Source of the DNA: JANNBN01 sp031430595
Lineage (GTDB): Bacteria > Actinomycetota > Acidimicrobiia > Acidimicrobiales > JANYDT01
NCBI GenBank assembly: GCA_031430595.1
Contig: JANPBU010000002.1
Span: 62,001 to 126,000, forward strand
Length of the DNA: 64,000 nt
Direction of reading: 5' to 3'
The notes beneath the pieces are model-generated. The model was given only the letters and a program-made list of their open reading frames with translations. It was not told where the DNA came from and made no database searches. Shown here one piece after another: positions 34,025 to 42,890 of this stretch. The first letter of the stretch is position 1. Each line of letters starts with the position of its first letter. A program made the translations under genes and the position numbers.

Positions 34025-34082
34025 CCTGTGCCAGGTTTTACGGCCGATAAACCTGGCACACAACAGTTGAACCTGGCACAGG
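34025..34082. terminator. three-copy CCTGGCACA repeat forming alternative hairpins
   Basis: TGTGCCAGGTTT (34027-34038) pairs perfectly with AAACCTGGCACA (34049-34060) around a 10-nt loop. The same left arm, extended to CCTGTGCCAGGTT (34025-34037), also pairs perfectly with AACCTGGCACAGG (34070-34082). The two pairings exclude each other. The element follows the monooxygenase-esterase gene and precedes the S4 gene, so it may be a terminator or attenuator. Confidence 0.6.
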
Positions 34083-34146
34083 ATTTGCGGTCTTGGTCAG
34101 TGATGGCAGAGTGGGGTGTGTGAATGTGGAATTACATCTGCGGAAT

Positions 34147-34502
34147 GTGCGCGTTGATCGGTGGATGTGGGCGGCACGTCTTTTCCCGACCCGAACCGCG
34201 TCAAGCGCGGCGTGCGAAGGGGGCCACGTGAAGGTGAACGGTTCGTCGGCGAAACCATCAACTAAAATCAAGGTTGGCGACATGCTCGATGTTCCTGGGC
34301 CTGATCAAAAGCGTCGAATCGAAGTGGTTGGTTTGATCGAGAAACGCGTTGGTGCGGTCGTAGCCGCCACACTGCTGGTCGATCACACACCGAGAATTTC
34401 AAAGGATGAAAACGAAGGTGTCATCTTCCATCGCGACCGGGATCAGGTCGACCGACCAAGAAAAATCGCCGTGACCTTGACCGTCTGCAATCTGGTCGTT
34501 GA
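34147..34502 (+). pseudogene. S4-domain RNA-binding protein (Hsp15-like) with a 3' frameshift
   Basis: The frame from the GTG at 34147 reads MRVDRWMWAARLFPTRTASS, an S4 domain (CEGGHVKVNGSSAKPSTKI), and GLIEKRVGAVVAATLLVDHTP, as in Hsp15/HslR, which binds stalled 50S subunits. Near the AAAAA run at 34461-34465 the frame becomes unlike the family. Adding one base there restores RRDLDRLQSGR and a stop at 34502, the usual family ending. As given, translation runs on into the next gene to 34713. The N-terminal S4 domain is intact, so the product may still work, and a sequencing error is possible. Confidence 0.65.
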
Positions 34503-34542
34503 GTCATGTAACCATCATGGGACTGTGGGTCTAAAATCCGTC

Positions 34543-34713
34543 ATGCTCCAACTCCATGAAGAGCAGCTTCTGAAACTTGACGCTGAAGTTGCCGCAAAGT
34601 ACGCAAAAGCGTATGCCGACACCGCACCTGACCTCGATGAATGGGGTTCACTCGACGAATGGCATAAGGCTGCAACGTCTTCTCGGGCTGAATCAATTCG
34701 AGACCCTTGGTGA
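34543..34713 (+). CDS. small acidic protein of unknown function
   Basis: A 56-residue frame (MLQLHEEQLLKLDAEVAAKY, then DEWGSLDEWHKAATSS) is amphipathic-helical and acidic. In the given sequence it is in frame with the shifted S4 gene and would be its C-terminal tail. If the shift is an error it is a separate small gene. No clear ribosome site precedes its ATG. I do not recognise a family. Confidence 0.4.
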   Translation: MLQLHEEQLLKLDAEVAAKYAKAYADTAPDLDEWGSLDEWHKAATSSRAESIRDPW

Positions 34714-34767
34714 TTCGGGTCCCTGGTTGGGCTGAACTTTGGTGGACTGATTTTGAGAATGCAGAAG

Positions 34768-36102
34768 TCATCTTTGGATCAGGTAGAGACCGGCCCCAAC
34801 TACAGCGCAAATGCCGAGTACCTTAAGCACGCCCAGTTTAAAACGGAAGACCAGAACGAATGCAAGGGCCGTGACGAATAGCGCCCTGAGGTTGAGGGTT
34901 GACCACCGTGGCAACGTGAAATGAAGTACCCGCGAGTTGTAGGTATGCGTACGGGCGAAAAGCGTGTGAATCGAGAAGTAAATCGAGAGGTTAGCAATGA
35001 CGCCAACGACCGCTGCGGTAATACCGGTAAGTGCCGCTGAAAGCCTGACGTTATGTCGAAGACGTTCAATGTGCGGGGCACCAAGAAATACGAAAAGGAA
35101 ACACGGAACAAACGTGACCCACACAGCAAGCGTTGACCCAACTACCGCAGCAACCCACGGATTGATCGAACCTGGGTTTCGAAAAGCACCAAGGAACGCC
35201 ACAAACTGGATCACCATTATGAGCGGCCCTGGTGTCGTTTCGGCCAACGCAAGACCGTTGATCATTTCGCCTGGAAGCAGCCAGTGGTAAACGTTCACCG
35301 CCCGTTGCGCAACAAACGACAACACAGCGTACGCACCGCCAAATGTAACCACAGCTGTGCCAGAAAAGAACAACCCCTCATCGACAATGGCGTGTGAGCG
35401 TCCGAACACCACTGCAGCGAGGCCAATCGGTCCAGCCCACAACACCGCCCCAATTACAACAATCCGCAATGCTCGTCGAAACGATGGTCGTTCACCGTGC
35501 AGTGCGTCATCGGCGATGAGTGGTGGCGGCCCGGCGGCCGCTGTCGCTGATGGCTTCGCTACAAATATGTCGGGGCGAACCCTGCTCGTAATCCACCCAA
35601 CGAAACCGGCACTCGCAACGACAATCGGAAACGGAAGGTTGAAAAAGAACAACGCCAAAAATGCGACCACCGCGATACTCACCAGCACGCTATTTCGCAA
35701 AGTGCGCTTCGCAATTCGGTGCACCGCTTGACTCACGATGGCAAGTACCGCTGGGGCGAGCCCAGCAAAGATTGCCGTCACCGCAGTGGTGGCCCCCCAC
35801 TGCGCATAAATTGCCGAGAGCACCATTAACGAGATGTAACCCGGCAATACAAACAGGATGCCAGCGCAAAGACCGCCCAGTGTTCCGTTGAGTAACCAGC
35901 CGAGATAGATCGCAAGCTGTTGTGCTTCCGGTCCGGGTAGCAACGTGCAGTAGGAAAGCGCGTGAAGAAAACGCTCTTCACCAACCCATCGCCGTTCGTC
36001 AACAAGCTCGCGATGCATGACGGCAATTTGTCCGGCGGGGCCTCCGAAGGTGCGAAGCGAAATGCTGAACCATGCTCGAAACGCGGTACGAAAAGGAATC
36101 AT
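34768..36102 (-). CDS. chrA: ChrA-family chromate/anion transporter
   Basis: This 444-residue membrane protein has two homologous CHR halves: FGGPAGQIAVMHRELVDERR with LPGPEAQQLAIYLGW in the first, and FGGAYAVLSFVAQRAV with ETTPGPLIMVIQFVAFLG in the second. Around ten helices are expected. ChrA exports chromate in resistant bacteria, but distant members may move other oxyanions. It starts 4 bp after the LysR gene stop and is thus in one transcript with it; the LysR start faces the cox operon. Confidence 0.9.
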   Translation of the reverse strand: MIPFRTAFRAWFSISLRTFGGPAGQIAVMHRELVDERRWVGEERFLHALSYCTLLPGPEAQQLAIYLGWLLNGTLGGLCAGILFVLPGYISLMVLSAIYAQWGATTAVTAIFAGLAPAVLAIVSQAVHRIAKRTLRNSVLVSIAVVAFLALFFFNLPFPIVVASAGFVGWITSRVRPDIFVAKPSATAAAGPPPLIADDALHGERPSFRRALRIVVIGAVLWAGPIGLAAVVFGRSHAIVDEGLFFSGTAVVTFGGAYAVLSFVAQRAVNVYHWLLPGEMINGLALAETTPGPLIMVIQFVAFLGAFRNPGSINPWVAAVVGSTLAVWVTFVPCFLFVFLGAPHIERLRHNVRLSAALTGITAAVVGVIANLSIYFSIHTLFARTHTYNSRVLHFTLPRWSTLNLRALFVTALAFVLVFRFKLGVLKVLGICAVVGAGLYLIQR

Positions 36103-36105
36103 TCA

Positions 36106-37071
36106 TCAGTTCCAGATCGTCACGTAAACGGGTGGTTTGAACTTTGATGCAGGCACCCGACCATCCTCGCGAAACATCGCCTGGGTAGCATCGGGCAGGG
36201 TCATAAAGCGCATGAGTTGCGTCGCGGCTTCTGATCGGCGATCAGCTGAAAGTGCGTTCACATACCAAAACTGTTCGAGCGGAAATCCATCGACCGGAAG
36301 CACGCTTACTGTTAACGGACCCTCCCGTGTGAAGAGGTGTTCAACAGCCGGAGCAATTCCGTCACCCGCTACAGCGGCGGCCCACGCAGCACGTTGGTTC
36401 GGAAAAATGCTGATTCGATGTTCGGGAACCCCCACACTGCGCAACAAGCGGCCAACATCACTCGTTGGGTCTTGGCCACTCGGATCAACGAGCCATTCGC
36501 GTTGCCCAAGCTGGCGAAGCGTCAATCGGTTACTTCCTAACGCAGTGACATGGGACGAGTTTGCCACCAGCACCATCCGGTAACGCATCAGAGGTTCCGT
36601 CATGACCCCCGGTAAACCTGGGCCGGCCAATCGGGGACCAATCGCAATGTCTGCCAAGCGCTCAATGAGTAGGGCTCCCATTTCGTCGCTCGAGGCAATG
36701 CCAAGGGTGGCTTCGACATTGCCGCCTCGCTGCATGAAAGCTTGCAAAAGCGCAGGGATAACGCCTTCACCGGGTGTTGCGGTCGCAACCGCTCGAAGCA
36801 AGGCCGGCCCTCCTTGCGCTTGGCGCACTGCAGCTTCAGCCTCAACCGAGAGGTTCACCATTTGAGAAGCAAGCCCGATGATTCGTTGTCCGGCCGGCGT
36901 CAATTCGACACCGTTTGCACCCCGGGTCAACAACTGATCACCCAAGCTTTGCCGCAGCGCAGTAATGGCCTGGGACACCGCCGGCTCGCTTACTCCGAGG
37001 GCACTCGCGGCGGCTCGAAATGACCCAAGTCGCACCACTAGCAAGAACACCTTGAGCTGATTGAGCGTCAC
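36106..37071 (-). CDS. LysR-family regulator divergent from the cox operon
   Basis: From the GTG at 37071 this is 321 residues, beginning MTLNQLKVFLLVVRLGSFRA with the LysR helix-turn-helix (ALGVSEPAVSQAITALRQSL). An effector-binding domain follows (LVANSSHVTA, VAGDGIAPAVEHLF). An upstream GTG at 37149 would add 26 unlike residues. It resembles the CbbR branch. LysR proteins are usually encoded head-to-head with the operon they activate, so it is the likely regulator of CO dehydrogenase genes. The shared gap (37072-37230) should hold its site. Confidence 0.85.
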   Translation of the reverse strand: MTLNQLKVFLLVVRLGSFRAAASALGVSEPAVSQAITALRQSLGDQLLTRGANGVELTPAGQRIIGLASQMVNLSVEAEAAVRQAQGGPALLRAVATATPGEGVIPALLQAFMQRGGNVEATLGIASSDEMGALLIERLADIAIGPRLAGPGLPGVMTEPLMRYRMVLVANSSHVTALGSNRLTLRQLGQREWLVDPSGQDPTSDVGRLLRSVGVPEHRISIFPNQRAAWAAAVAGDGIAPAVEHLFTREGPLTVSVLPVDGFPLEQFWYVNALSADRRSEAATQLMRFMTLPDATQAMFREDGRVPASKFKPPVYVTIWN

Positions 37072-37230
37072 ATTGAGCAGTTTCGGGTCACAGGGATGCA
37101 ACTTATCGTGGTCGGTGAGCGGCGCGATAAGGAATGGGTTACTTCCCACTTGACGTTGCCTCGCCTACGGGTGATTCTGTGACGAGAGACACTCGCGTCC
37201 TTGTGTTCACATCTTCTTTGGGAGGATTTC

Positions 37231-38166
37231 ATGCAAACCCCTGCGCCGTTCGGGTACGAACGTGCCACAAGTGTCAACCACGCCATTTCCCTGTTGGAAA
37301 AGCTTGGACCCGAAGCTCGTCTTGTTGCTGGTGGCCACTCGCTGCTTCCCATGATGAAGCTTCGATTGGCCCGGCCCGAGTATCTGATTGACATCAACGA
37401 CCTAGTCGACGATCTCTCGTACATCAAGGTCGAAGATGGCGAGCTTCGGATCGGTGCGATGACACGCCACGCACAGCTGCTCGGTTCGACCCTGGCCGGT
37501 GGGCACTACGCGATTTTGCACGACGCTGAACGAGTCATTGCTGACCCAGTCGTACGCAATCGGGGCACTGTTGGCGGCTCGATCGGACAGGCTGACCCAA
37601 GCGAAGATCTGTCTGCAGTCTTTTCGGCTGCCAAAGCAACGATCATGATCACCTCATCGACCGGTGTTCGTGGTGTTGCTGCTCGCGACATTCACAATGG
37701 GCCGTACGAGACCGTCGTTGGCGAAGCTGAAATGATTACCGAAGTTCGCATACCAATTCGCCCCGGTGGCGGGAGTGCGTACACGAAAGTCGAGCGACGT
37801 GCCGGTGACTGGGCTGTTGCCGCATCGGGCGTTTGTGTGTGGCTCGACGGCGACGTCATCACCGACGTCGGAATTGGCCTCACCGCAGTTGGCGCAGCCC
37901 ACTTCTGTGCTCCGGATGCCGAAGCCCTACTGATTGGAAAGCCGATCTCTGAGGAATTGATTGAAGCAGCCGGAGCAGCAGCAAGCGCGCATAGTTCTCC
38001 TTCAACCGACCAACGAGGACCAAAGGAATACAAACGCCACCTCGCCGGAGAACTCACGAAACGTTCATTGCGGGCTGCGATTGCCCGCGCCCAAGGCCGA
38101 ACCCCCGGCTCGAACACAGCACAATCGAAGACAGCACAATCGAACGTAGAAGGAAAGGTGGCTTGA
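37231..38166 (+). CDS. coxM: aerobic carbon monoxide dehydrogenase, medium (FAD) subunit
   Basis: This 311-residue flavoprotein of the xanthine oxidase family has both FAD-contact motifs: AGGHSLLPMMKLRLA (residues ~33-47) and TVGGSIGQADPSED. It passes electrons from the iron-sulfur subunit to the respiratory quinone pool. The ATG at 37231 has an excellent ribosome site (GGGAGGA, four bases). Its stop is one base before the coxS ATG. The C-terminus has a short repeat (SNTAQSKTAQSN). Gene order M-S-L is canonical. Confidence 0.93.
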   Translation: MQTPAPFGYERATSVNHAISLLEKLGPEARLVAGGHSLLPMMKLRLARPEYLIDINDLVDDLSYIKVEDGELRIGAMTRHAQLLGSTLAGGHYAILHDAERVIADPVVRNRGTVGGSIGQADPSEDLSAVFSAAKATIMITSSTGVRGVAARDIHNGPYETVVGEAEMITEVRIPIRPGGGSAYTKVERRAGDWAVAASGVCVWLDGDVITDVGIGLTAVGAAHFCAPDAEALLIGKPISEELIEAAGAAASAHSSPSTDQRGPKEYKRHLAGELTKRSLRAAIARAQGRTPGSNTAQSKTAQSNVEGKVA

Positions 38167-38167
38167 T

Positions 38168-38644
38168 ATGGAAGTAAATCTCACCGTCAACGGCGAACCA
38201 ATGAAAACCGATATCGAGCCGAGAGTCTTACTTGTTCACGCGATTCGTGATCATTTGGGATTGACCGGGACGCACTGGGGTTGCGACACGTCGAACTGCG
38301 GCGCATGTGTTGTTCACCTTGACGGGGTGCCGGTAAAGAGTTGCACCGTGCTTGGCGTCATGGCTGAAGGCCGAAACGTTGACACCGTTGAAGGGCTCGA
38401 AGGGCCGAACGGCCTCGACCCAATTCAAACCGGTTTTATGGAATGTCACGGGTTGCAATGCGGCTTTTGTACCCCCGGCATGATGATGGTCACTAAGGCG
38501 CTACTTCAACACACCCCAAACCCCACCGAGCACGAAATACGCGAAGCAATAAGCGGGCAACTGTGTCGTTGTACTGGCTACGACGGCATCGTGAAATCAA
38601 TCCAATGGGCAGCTAGCCATCAGAATCAAGAGGTATCAGCATGA
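38168..38644 (+). CDS. coxS: aerobic carbon monoxide dehydrogenase, small (2Fe-2S) subunit
   Basis: This 158-residue protein has the plant-type cluster cysteines C39, C44, C47 and C59 (GCDTSNCGAC) and the second cluster cysteines C98, C101, C133 and C135 (QCGFCTPGMM, GQLCRCTGY). The latter group lies near the molybdopterin. It relays electrons from CoxL to the FAD of CoxM. The coxL start codon overlaps its stop by four bases (ATGA), favouring equimolar synthesis. Confidence 0.95.
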   Translation: MEVNLTVNGEPMKTDIEPRVLLVHAIRDHLGLTGTHWGCDTSNCGACVVHLDGVPVKSCTVLGVMAEGRNVDTVEGLEGPNGLDPIQTGFMECHGLQCGFCTPGMMMVTKALLQHTPNPTEHEIREAISGQLCRCTGYDGIVKSIQWAASHQNQEVSA

Positions 38645-41058
38645 CCATGATCGAAGATCAGACTGCCGGTCACGCAACGCAGGTGCCGGTTTCAAAAGCA
38701 GGAAATCCGATTGGGTTCGGCCGCATGCTTCGTAAAGAAGACGCCCGATTCCTACGAGGTCAAGGCAATTTTCTCGACGACGTCACTATGCCCGGAATGC
38801 TGTTCGGTGCCATTTTGGCCAGCCCCCATGCCCACGCCAGAATCATAAGTATAGATACGTCTGCTGCCGAAGCCCATCCTCGGGTGAAGGCAGTTATCAC
38901 CGGCAAAATGCTCGAAGGTCTCAAGCTTGCGTGGATGCCAACCCTTTCGGCTGATGTTCAAGCCGTACTAGCCACCGACAAGGTTCGATATCAGGGGCAA
39001 GAGGTTGCGTTCGTTATTGCTGAAGACAAGTACTCGGCACGAGACGCACTGGAACTGATCGACGTTGACTACGAGATGTTGCCACCAATGATTGACGCTC
39101 GACGTGCACTCGACGCCGATGCCCCAATCGTTCGCGATGAAATTGACGGCAAAACCGATAACCATATTTTCGACTGGGAAGCTGGCGACGAAGCAAAAGC
39201 TGATGCAGCCTTCGCTTCCGCCGAGGTGTCGGTCAGCCTAGACATGCTGTACCCGCGGTCGCATCCGGCGCCTATGGAAACGTGCGGTTCGGTTGCCTAC
39301 ATGAACCCCGTAAGCGGCAAACTGACAGCATATATTACGAGCCAAGCACCGCATGCTCACCGCACGATCTATGCATTGGTTGCCGGCATTCCCGAACACA
39401 AGATTCAGGTCATTTCGCCTGATATTGGTGGAGGTTTTGGAAACAAGGTTCCCATCTATCCGGGCTACGTGTTGGCTGTCGTTGGGTCGATCGTGACGAA
39501 GCGACCGGTGAAATGGGTGGAAGACCGATCGTCGAACCTCATGACTACCGGCTTCGCTCGTGACTATCATATGCACGGCGAAATTTGTGCCACCAAAGAT
39601 GGGCAGATACTAGGTGTGCGTACTAATGTGCTTGCCGATCATGGCGCGTTCAATGCAACGGCCCAACCAACGAAATTCCCCGCTGGCCTGTTCCATATCT
39701 TCACTGGTTCGTACAACTACCAGGCTGCGCATTGCAAGGTAACGGGGGTCTATACAAATAAGGCCCCTGGTGGTGTTGCGTATGCCTGTTCGTTCCGTAT
39801 TACCGAGGCTGTGTATCTGATCGAGCGCCTCGTTGATCGACTGGCCCTCGAACTCGATATGGACCCAGCCGAGTTACGGATGAAGAACCTGCTTTTACCC
39901 GAGCAGTTTCCGTACACAACACCTACGGGCTACGAGTACGACTCAGGAAACTATCCGGCTGCACTTACCGAAGCAATGCGAATCGCCGGATACGACGAGC
40001 TTCGAAAAGAGCAGGCCGAAAAGCGAACTCGTGGTGAATACATGGGCATCGGTATCTCGTTTTTTACTGAAGGAGTTGGTGCCGGCCCAAGCAAGCATTA
40101 CGACATTCTTGGCCTCGGTATGAACGACGGGTGCGAGCTTCGTATTCATCCAACGGGAACCGCTCAGATTCGGCTGTCGTGTCAGTCTCAGGGCCAGGGT
40201 CACGAAACAACGTTCGCTCAAATTGTGGCCCACGAGCTTGGCATTCCACCTGAAGACGTTGAAGTGATTCATGGCGACACCGACAACACCCCGTTCGGTC
40301 TCGGAACATACGCCTCTCGCTCGACCCCAGTATCTGGTGCGGCTGCTGCTGTTGTTTCGCAGCGGGTTCGGGCAAAGGCCCGCTTGATCGCTGCGGCAGC
40401 CCTCGAATGTTCGCCCGATGACCTCGAATGGAATCACGGTCGTTGGCAGGTAAAGGGTGACGCTGAAAAGGGCAAAACCATTCAAGAGATTGCGATGCTG
40501 TCGCACTCAGCGATGCAAATGCCAGAAGGTGTCGAAGGGCATCTTGATGCAACGGCTGTGTACAACCCACCGAACCTTACGTATCCGTTCGGTGCCTACA
40601 TTTGTGTTGTTGATCTTGATCCGGGAACCGGCGTGGTGAAGGTTCGACGCTTCATAGCTGTCGACGATTGCGGGCCGCGAATCAACCCGATGATCGTTGA
40701 AGGTCAGGTACATGGTGGCCTGGCCGACGGTATCGGGATGGCACTCATGCAAGCAATCGCCTTCGACGAAGACGGTAACTGTTTGGGTGGTTCCTTTATG
40801 GACTACCTCTTACCCACAGCAATGGAAGTGCCGACGTTCGAAACGGGGATGACGGTTACCCCATCGCCGCACCATCCACTTGGTACTAAGGGCGTTGGCG
40901 AATCGGCAACGGTTGGTTCACCGCCAGCGGTTGTTAATGCTGTGATGGATGCTCTGAAGCCGTTCGGTGTTAAGCACGCCGATATGCCACTGACGCCTGC
41001 TCAGGTATGGCTGGCTATTCAAGGTCGCCCAGCCCGTACCGATCTTGCGTTCGAGTAG
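38641..41058 (+). CDS. coxL: aerobic carbon monoxide dehydrogenase, large (Mo-Cu) subunit, form I
   Basis: This 805-residue molybdenum subunit oxidises CO to CO2 at a copper-sulfur-molybdenum centre. The active-site loop is AYACSFR (residues 380-386, copper-ligand cysteine C383), which matches the AYxCSFR signature of form I enzymes; form II enzymes have AYRGAGR. Other family motifs are GRMLRKEDARFLRGQGNF near the N-terminus, DIGGGFGNK and the C-terminal GTKGVGESATVGSPPAVVNA with the catalytic glutamate. Length and gene order fit genuine CO dehydrogenase. Confidence 0.95.
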   Translation: MTMIEDQTAGHATQVPVSKAGNPIGFGRMLRKEDARFLRGQGNFLDDVTMPGMLFGAILASPHAHARIISIDTSAAEAHPRVKAVITGKMLEGLKLAWMPTLSADVQAVLATDKVRYQGQEVAFVIAEDKYSARDALELIDVDYEMLPPMIDARRALDADAPIVRDEIDGKTDNHIFDWEAGDEAKADAAFASAEVSVSLDMLYPRSHPAPMETCGSVAYMNPVSGKLTAYITSQAPHAHRTIYALVAGIPEHKIQVISPDIGGGFGNKVPIYPGYVLAVVGSIVTKRPVKWVEDRSSNLMTTGFARDYHMHGEICATKDGQILGVRTNVLADHGAFNATAQPTKFPAGLFHIFTGSYNYQAAHCKVTGVYTNKAPGGVAYACSFRITEAVYLIERLVDRLALELDMDPAELRMKNLLLPEQFPYTTPTGYEYDSGNYPAALTEAMRIAGYDELRKEQAEKRTRGEYMGIGISFFTEGVGAGPSKHYDILGLGMNDGCELRIHPTGTAQIRLSCQSQGQGHETTFAQIVAHELGIPPEDVEVIHGDTDNTPFGLGTYASRSTPVSGAAAAVVSQRVRAKARLIAAAALECSPDDLEWNHGRWQVKGDAEKGKTIQEIAMLSHSAMQMPEGVEGHLDATAVYNPPNLTYPFGAYICVVDLDPGTGVVKVRRFIAVDDCGPRINPMIVEGQVHGGLADGIGMALMQAIAFDEDGNCLGGSFMDYLLPTAMEVPTFETGMTVTPSPHHPLGTKGVGESATVGSPPAVVNAVMDALKPFGVKHADMPLTPAQVWLAIQGRPARTDLAFE

Positions 41059-41088
41059 CCGGAAACAAAACAAGCCGCGGAGTATTCG

Positions 41089-41979
41089 ATGTCGACACCA
41101 GAATTGGCCGATCGCGTGGGTGAACTTCGCCTGCACCGAGTTCCGTATGTGCATGCACGAGTTGTGCTTGCCGAGAAACCCACGTCAGCCAAACCTGGTG
41201 CCGAAGCCATCATTTTGGCTGACGGCACGATCGAAGGTTTCGTGGGTGGTGATTGTGCCGAGTCAACCGTTCGGGCCCAGGCCTTGACGTTGCTTGATTC
41301 GGGCCAGTCGCTGTTGCTTCGAATAAGCCCGGTACCCGAGGCGGCCCAACCCGGAAAGCTTTCGGTTCATAACCCCTGTCTTTCAGGGGGCACCCTCGAA
41401 ATATTTTTGGAGCCCATACAACCCCCGCCCTATGTTGCAGTCGTGGGTGATACCCCGGTAGCTCGAGCAATCTTCACTATCGGTCGATCCCTCGGTTACG
41501 AGGTTGCGCTCTTTGCAGATCCGCTCTCCCTTGATACAGCCGCAGTTGTGGTCGCCTCGCATGGCCGCGACGAAGTCGAAGCGTTGTCAATAGCCCTTCG
41601 AGCAAACGTGAGCTATGTGGGCTTAGTAGCTAGTCGAAAACGAGGTGAAGCTGTTGTTGCATCACTCGACGTTTGTGGGTCGATGAAAGCAAGGGTCACT
41701 TCACCGGCGGGTCTCGATATTGGGGCCAGTACCCCGCAAGAGATCGCGCTTTCGATTTTGGCCGATATCGTCGCAAGCCGCCCACGTCCGAGTGGACGAA
41801 CACCCCTCGGTGATCACCAAACACCGGCGAACACTGCAGTCGACCCTGTTTGTCAAATGACCGTGGCAATGGTTGAGTCTTCGCTACACCTTGACCACGA
41901 TGGAACACGGGTGTGGTTCTGCGGAAGCGGATGTCTTCGAGCCTTTGCTGACAACCCAACCTCGTATGTGTACAGCTGA
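41089..41979 (+). CDS. coxF: XdhC/CoxF-family maturation protein with C-terminal YHS domain
   Basis: This 296-residue protein has an XdhC N-terminal part (LAEKPTSAKPGAEAIILADG, GFVGGDCAEST) and a Rossmann C-terminal part (VGLVASRKRGEAV, GLDIGASTPQEIALSILADI). XdhC proteins bind molybdopterin cofactor and help insert and sulfurate it. A YHS-like metal-binding domain follows (DPVCQMTVAMVES, VWFCGSGCLRAFADNP). It lies 30 bp after coxL in the cox cluster, as expected for CoxF. Confidence 0.88.
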   Translation: MSTPELADRVGELRLHRVPYVHARVVLAEKPTSAKPGAEAIILADGTIEGFVGGDCAESTVRAQALTLLDSGQSLLLRISPVPEAAQPGKLSVHNPCLSGGTLEIFLEPIQPPPYVAVVGDTPVARAIFTIGRSLGYEVALFADPLSLDTAAVVVASHGRDEVEALSIALRANVSYVGLVASRKRGEAVVASLDVCGSMKARVTSPAGLDIGASTPQEIALSILADIVASRPRPSGRTPLGDHQTPANTAVDPVCQMTVAMVESSLHLDHDGTRVWFCGSGCLRAFADNPTSYVYS

Positions 41980-41996
41980 TCTATATTTGTCCATTG

Positions 41997-42890
41997 ATGT
42001 CACCCCTCGCTGAACGCCTACCAACCAAAGAAGCACTCATTGCTGAACTCAATACGGTTGGTTATCTCACTGACCTTGGTTTGGCAACGGCTCTGTTTTG
42101 CGCGGTTCGTTTGCCCCAACCCCTTCTACTTGAAGGTGAGGCTGGGGTAGGAAAAACTGAAGCGGCAAAGTCGTTAGCTGCCCTCCTCGACACGCCATTG
42201 ATCCGGCTTCAATGTTTCGAGGGGATTACGGCCGGCGAGGCGCTGTACGAGTGGAACTACCAACGTCAACTGTTGGCTATTCGCTTGGCTGATGGCGAAG
42301 CCGGTCGACGAACCGAAGAAAGTCTGTTCACAGATGAGTATTTGATCGAGAGACCGTTGCTGAAGGCCCTACGACATCCGGGACCAATGCCAGCGGTGTT
42401 GCTTATCGATGAGGTTGACCGAGCCGACGATGAGTTTGAGGCATTCCTGCTTGAACTGTTGGCTGAATCGTCGGTGACAATCCCTGAACTCGGAACCGTG
42501 ACAGCGACCGTTGCACCAATCGTGATTCTCACGTCGAACCGAACCCGTGATTTGCATGACGCGCTGAAACGCCGGTGTATCTATCATTGGATCGAATACC
42601 CGGCTCTCGATCGTGCCACCGAAATCATTCGCCGCAGGGTGCCCGGTGCAAGTGTTTCACTTACTGCCCAGGTGGCAACTGCGGTGGGTCGACTTCGTTC
42701 GCTTGACATACAAAAGGCACCCGGTATTGCTGAAGCAATTGGTTGGGTCTCGGCGCTCAACACACTCGGCTTTTCGACAATGAACGCAGCATCGGTTGAA
42801 CTTACACTCGGGTCGGTTTTGAAATACCGCGATGATTTTGAGGTGGCAACCGGTCGCGGTCTTGAATGGGTTGCTTCGGGTCAAGTGTGA
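41997..42890 (+). CDS. coxD: MoxR-type AAA+ ATPase, CO dehydrogenase maturation
   Basis: This 297-residue AAA+ protein has Walker A GEAGVGKTE at residues 47-55, Walker B LLIDEVDRADDE, sensor 1 region VILTSNRTRDLHDALKRRC and an arginine finger region. CoxD is a chaperone-like ATPase needed to build the Cu-S-Mo centre of CO dehydrogenase. The ATG at 41997 is preferred over the preceding in-frame TTG. The next gene, coxE, starts at a GTG overlapping its stop, matching the usual MoxR-vWA partnership. Confidence 0.92.
   Translation: MSPLAERLPTKEALIAELNTVGYLTDLGLATALFCAVRLPQPLLLEGEAGVGKTEAAKSLAALLDTPLIRLQCFEGITAGEALYEWNYQRQLLAIRLADGEAGRRTEESLFTDEYLIERPLLKALRHPGPMPAVLLIDEVDRADDEFEAFLLELLAESSVTIPELGTVTATVAPIVILTSNRTRDLHDALKRRCIYHWIEYPALDRATEIIRRRVPGASVSLTAQVATAVGRLRSLDIQKAPGIAEAIGWVSALNTLGFSTMNAASVELTLGSVLKYRDDFEVATGRGLEWVASGQV

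Noticed and set aside
40064..40570. 168- and 187-residue minus-strand frames within coxL
   Set aside because: Both are antisense shadows of a well-conserved coding region and have no motifs of their own.
38641..41058. CoxL as a form II or generic xanthine-dehydrogenase-like hydroxylase
   Set aside because: The AYACSFR loop with cysteine at 383 and the coxFDE genes match form I. Form II would show AYRGAGR.
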